A stretch of DNA of 5,288 nucleotides. Origin: JBDRGC01 sp043818215 (lineage in GTDB: Bacteria > Chloroflexota > Anaerolineae > Anaerolineales > UBA11858). A program made the position numbers and the translations under genes. Positions 4,293 through 5,288 of the stretch are shown piece after piece. The notes beneath the pieces were generated by a model. That model did no database searches. It saw only the letters and a program-made list of their open reading frames with translations, and had not been told where the DNA came from. The DNA lies in NCBI GenBank assembly GCA_043818215.1, contig JBDRGC010000053.1, positions 1-5,288 of the forward strand. The letters run 5' to 3'. The number at the start of each line of letters is the position of its first letter. Position 1 is the first letter of the stretch.

Positions 4293-5065
4293 AAATTGAA
4301 ATAACAAAAATCATTGCGCACTTTAGCGACCCGGTGGAGTTCGTGCGCAGCCTCCATGATTTGTTTGATTTCTATGCAGACCGCACCCGTCATCCCGGGC
4401 GGGGGGGAAAGCCGTTTTCTCTAGTGCGGGCTTACAACGTGCATAGACAAGTGCTGCAGCAAATCGAAGGGGACTTGGCCCCCAAAGCCGCAGCCGACCC
4501 GGAGCGCGCCCTGGCCCTGGCAGATGCCCTCTGGCAGGAAAATTGGTTGGAGTGCCGCCTGTTAGCGATTGCCATACTGGGGGAAATCCCGCCCGATCCG
4601 CCCGAGCGGGTCGTGGAACGAATCCAGGCCTGGGGCAGAGAATGCGGCCAAGATCGTCAGTTGGATGCCTCGCTGATGGTGGGTCTGGCCCGGCTTCGCA
4701 AAGAGGCCCCAGAATTATTCTTGCGCATATTGGAGACCTGGATCACATCTCCTGACCTGGCTTCGCAAAAGGTGGGGCTGCGGGTGCTCCCTCCGCTGGT
4801 GGAAGATGCCTCATTCGAAAATTTGCCGGCTGTCTTTCATTTGATTGCACCTTTGGTGAGAAATGTCGATACCGTTTTGGAAGTAGATTTACTGGGGGTA
4901 TTGCACGCCCTGGCGCAGAGGTCTCCTCGAGAAACTGCCTATTTCCTACGCCAAAGTTTGATAATGTCGAATCGACCGGGTGTTACCTCGCTTGTGTGGC
5001 AGAGCCTGCGCGCTTTTCCGCCCGAGGTCGAAGCCAGCCTGCGTGAACTTCTGCGCCGGTGCTGA
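4265..5065 (+). CDS. HEAT-like alpha-helical repeat protein, possibly AlkD-type DNA alkylation repair
   Basis: A 266-residue protein that appears all-helical from its sequence. The region LADALWQENWLECRLLAIAILGEI (about 85-108) resembles the helical pairs of AlkD/HEAT-like DNA alkylation repair proteins, which bind damaged DNA along a curved helical solenoid and release alkylated bases. Further helical pairs run to the end (LMVGLARLRKEAPELFLRIL; VDLLGVLHALAQRSP; LVWQSLRAFPPEVEASLRELL). I cannot identify the catalytic aspartate and tryptophan of AlkD with certainty, so glycosylase activity is unproven; it could be a scaffold HEAT protein. The start at ATG 4265 follows the heptamer array by one base and overlaps the preceding gene by 28 bp. 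The frame continues upstream of 4265, but there it lies antiphase inside the LOG gene and has repeat-type content. The two genes probably share an mRNA. A large GTGGAGA array begins four bases after the stop. Confidence 0.75.
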   Translation: MPAIQPARLKIEITKIIAHFSDPVEFVRSLHDLFDFYADRTRHPGRGGKPFSLVRAYNVHRQVLQQIEGDLAPKAAADPERALALADALWQENWLECRLLAIAILGEIPPDPPERVVERIQAWGRECGQDRQLDASLMVGLARLRKEAPELFLRILETWITSPDLASQKVGLRVLPPLVEDASFENLPAVFHLIAPLVRNVDTVLEVDLLGVLHALAQRSPRETAYFLRQSLIMSNRPGVTSLVWQSLRAFPPEVEASLRELLRRC

Positions 5066-5068
5066 TTC

Positions 5069-5264
5069 GTGGAGGGTGGAGAGTGGAGGGTGGAGAGTGG
5101 AGGGTGGAGAGTGGAGGGTGGAGAGTGGAGAGTGGAGCGTGGAGAGTGGAGAGTGGAGAGTGGAGAGTGGAGAGTGGAGAGTGGAGAGTGTTGTGTTGAG
5201 AGTGGTGGGTGGAGCTTGGAGAGTCGAGCTTGGAGAGTGGAGGGGGGAGAATGGAGGGTGGAGC
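5069..5264. repeat. 28-unit heptamer array, unit GTGGAGA
   Basis: 196 bp, exactly 28 units of 7 bp without a single indel. Units 1-8 alternate GTGGAGG and GTGGAGA, forming a 14-bp higher-order unit. Units 11-17 (5139-5187) are identical. Units 18-26 are diverged (for example GTGTTGT, GTCGAGC, ATGGAGG) but stay in phase. The array is G/A-rich on one strand and could adopt unusual DNA structures. Both strands are stop-free in all frames, so long apparent ORFs across it are artefacts. Confidence 0.95.
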
Positions 5265-5288
5265 GTGAGGCGTACCAATATACCAATG
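5265..5288. other. window end, possible start of another short repeat
   Basis: After the heptamer array the sequence reads GTGAGGCG and then TACCAATA followed by TACCAATG. The two near-identical 8-mers may begin another array beyond the window, but this is too short to judge. Confidence 0.3.

Noticed and set aside
4939..5286. Long minus-strand ORFs rich in STLHSP repeats
   Set aside because: They are translations of the heptamer array, which is stop-free in every frame; they have no start signal and overlap the end of a real plus-strand gene.

Overview
This 5,288-base window looks like a piece of a bacterial chromosome, most likely from the Chloroflexota (Anaerolineae/Caldilineae type). That placement is an inference. 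It rests on recalled resemblance of the DHH-CBS-poly(A) polymerase protein and the LOG-family protein to proteins of that group, on near-leaderless TATAAT promoters without a Shine-Dalgarno, and on the dense short tandem repeats. No search was possible.

Layout. Positions 1-2670 (minus strand) are one uninterrupted 890-codon frame running off the left edge: an N-terminal DHH/DHHA1 phosphoesterase, two CBS domains and a C-terminal CCA-adding/poly(A)-polymerase-type tRNA nucleotidyltransferase. A 352-bp divergent intergenic region (2671-3022) is nearly all repeats. It is followed by a small MazG-like nucleotide pyrophosphohydrolase (3023-3319, plus), a second repeat-filled gap (3320-3647), a LOG-family (Rossmann, PGGxGT) protein (3648-4292, plus), an overlapping HEAT-like protein resembling AlkD DNA alkylation repair proteins (4265-5065, plus), and a 28-unit heptamer array (5069-5264).

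The unusual feature is the repeats. Strictly phased 7-bp arrays occur with at least five different consensus units (GTGGAGA, CAATCTC, ACTGAAT, CGACCGC/GGTCATC, GTCCGTC), along with 8-bp arrays (TGACTCGC). Heptamers pass directly into octamers by a single inserted T. Long perfect palindromes sit inside or beside the octamer arrays at three places. The repeats also enter genes: about 171 nt (57 codons, in frame) of heptamer + octamer + palindrome + heptamer interrupt the catalytic head of the tRNA nucleotidyltransferase without breaking its frame. The LOG-family gene has its start codon in one heptamer array and its C-terminal tail in another.

Gene roles are housekeeping: tRNA 3'-end or RNA metabolism, nucleotide-pool cleaning, nucleotide-monophosphate phosphoribohydrolase-type chemistry and possibly DNA repair. 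The LOG and HEAT genes overlap by 28 bp and probably form a transcription unit. Nothing in the window encodes a mobilising enzyme for the repeats.
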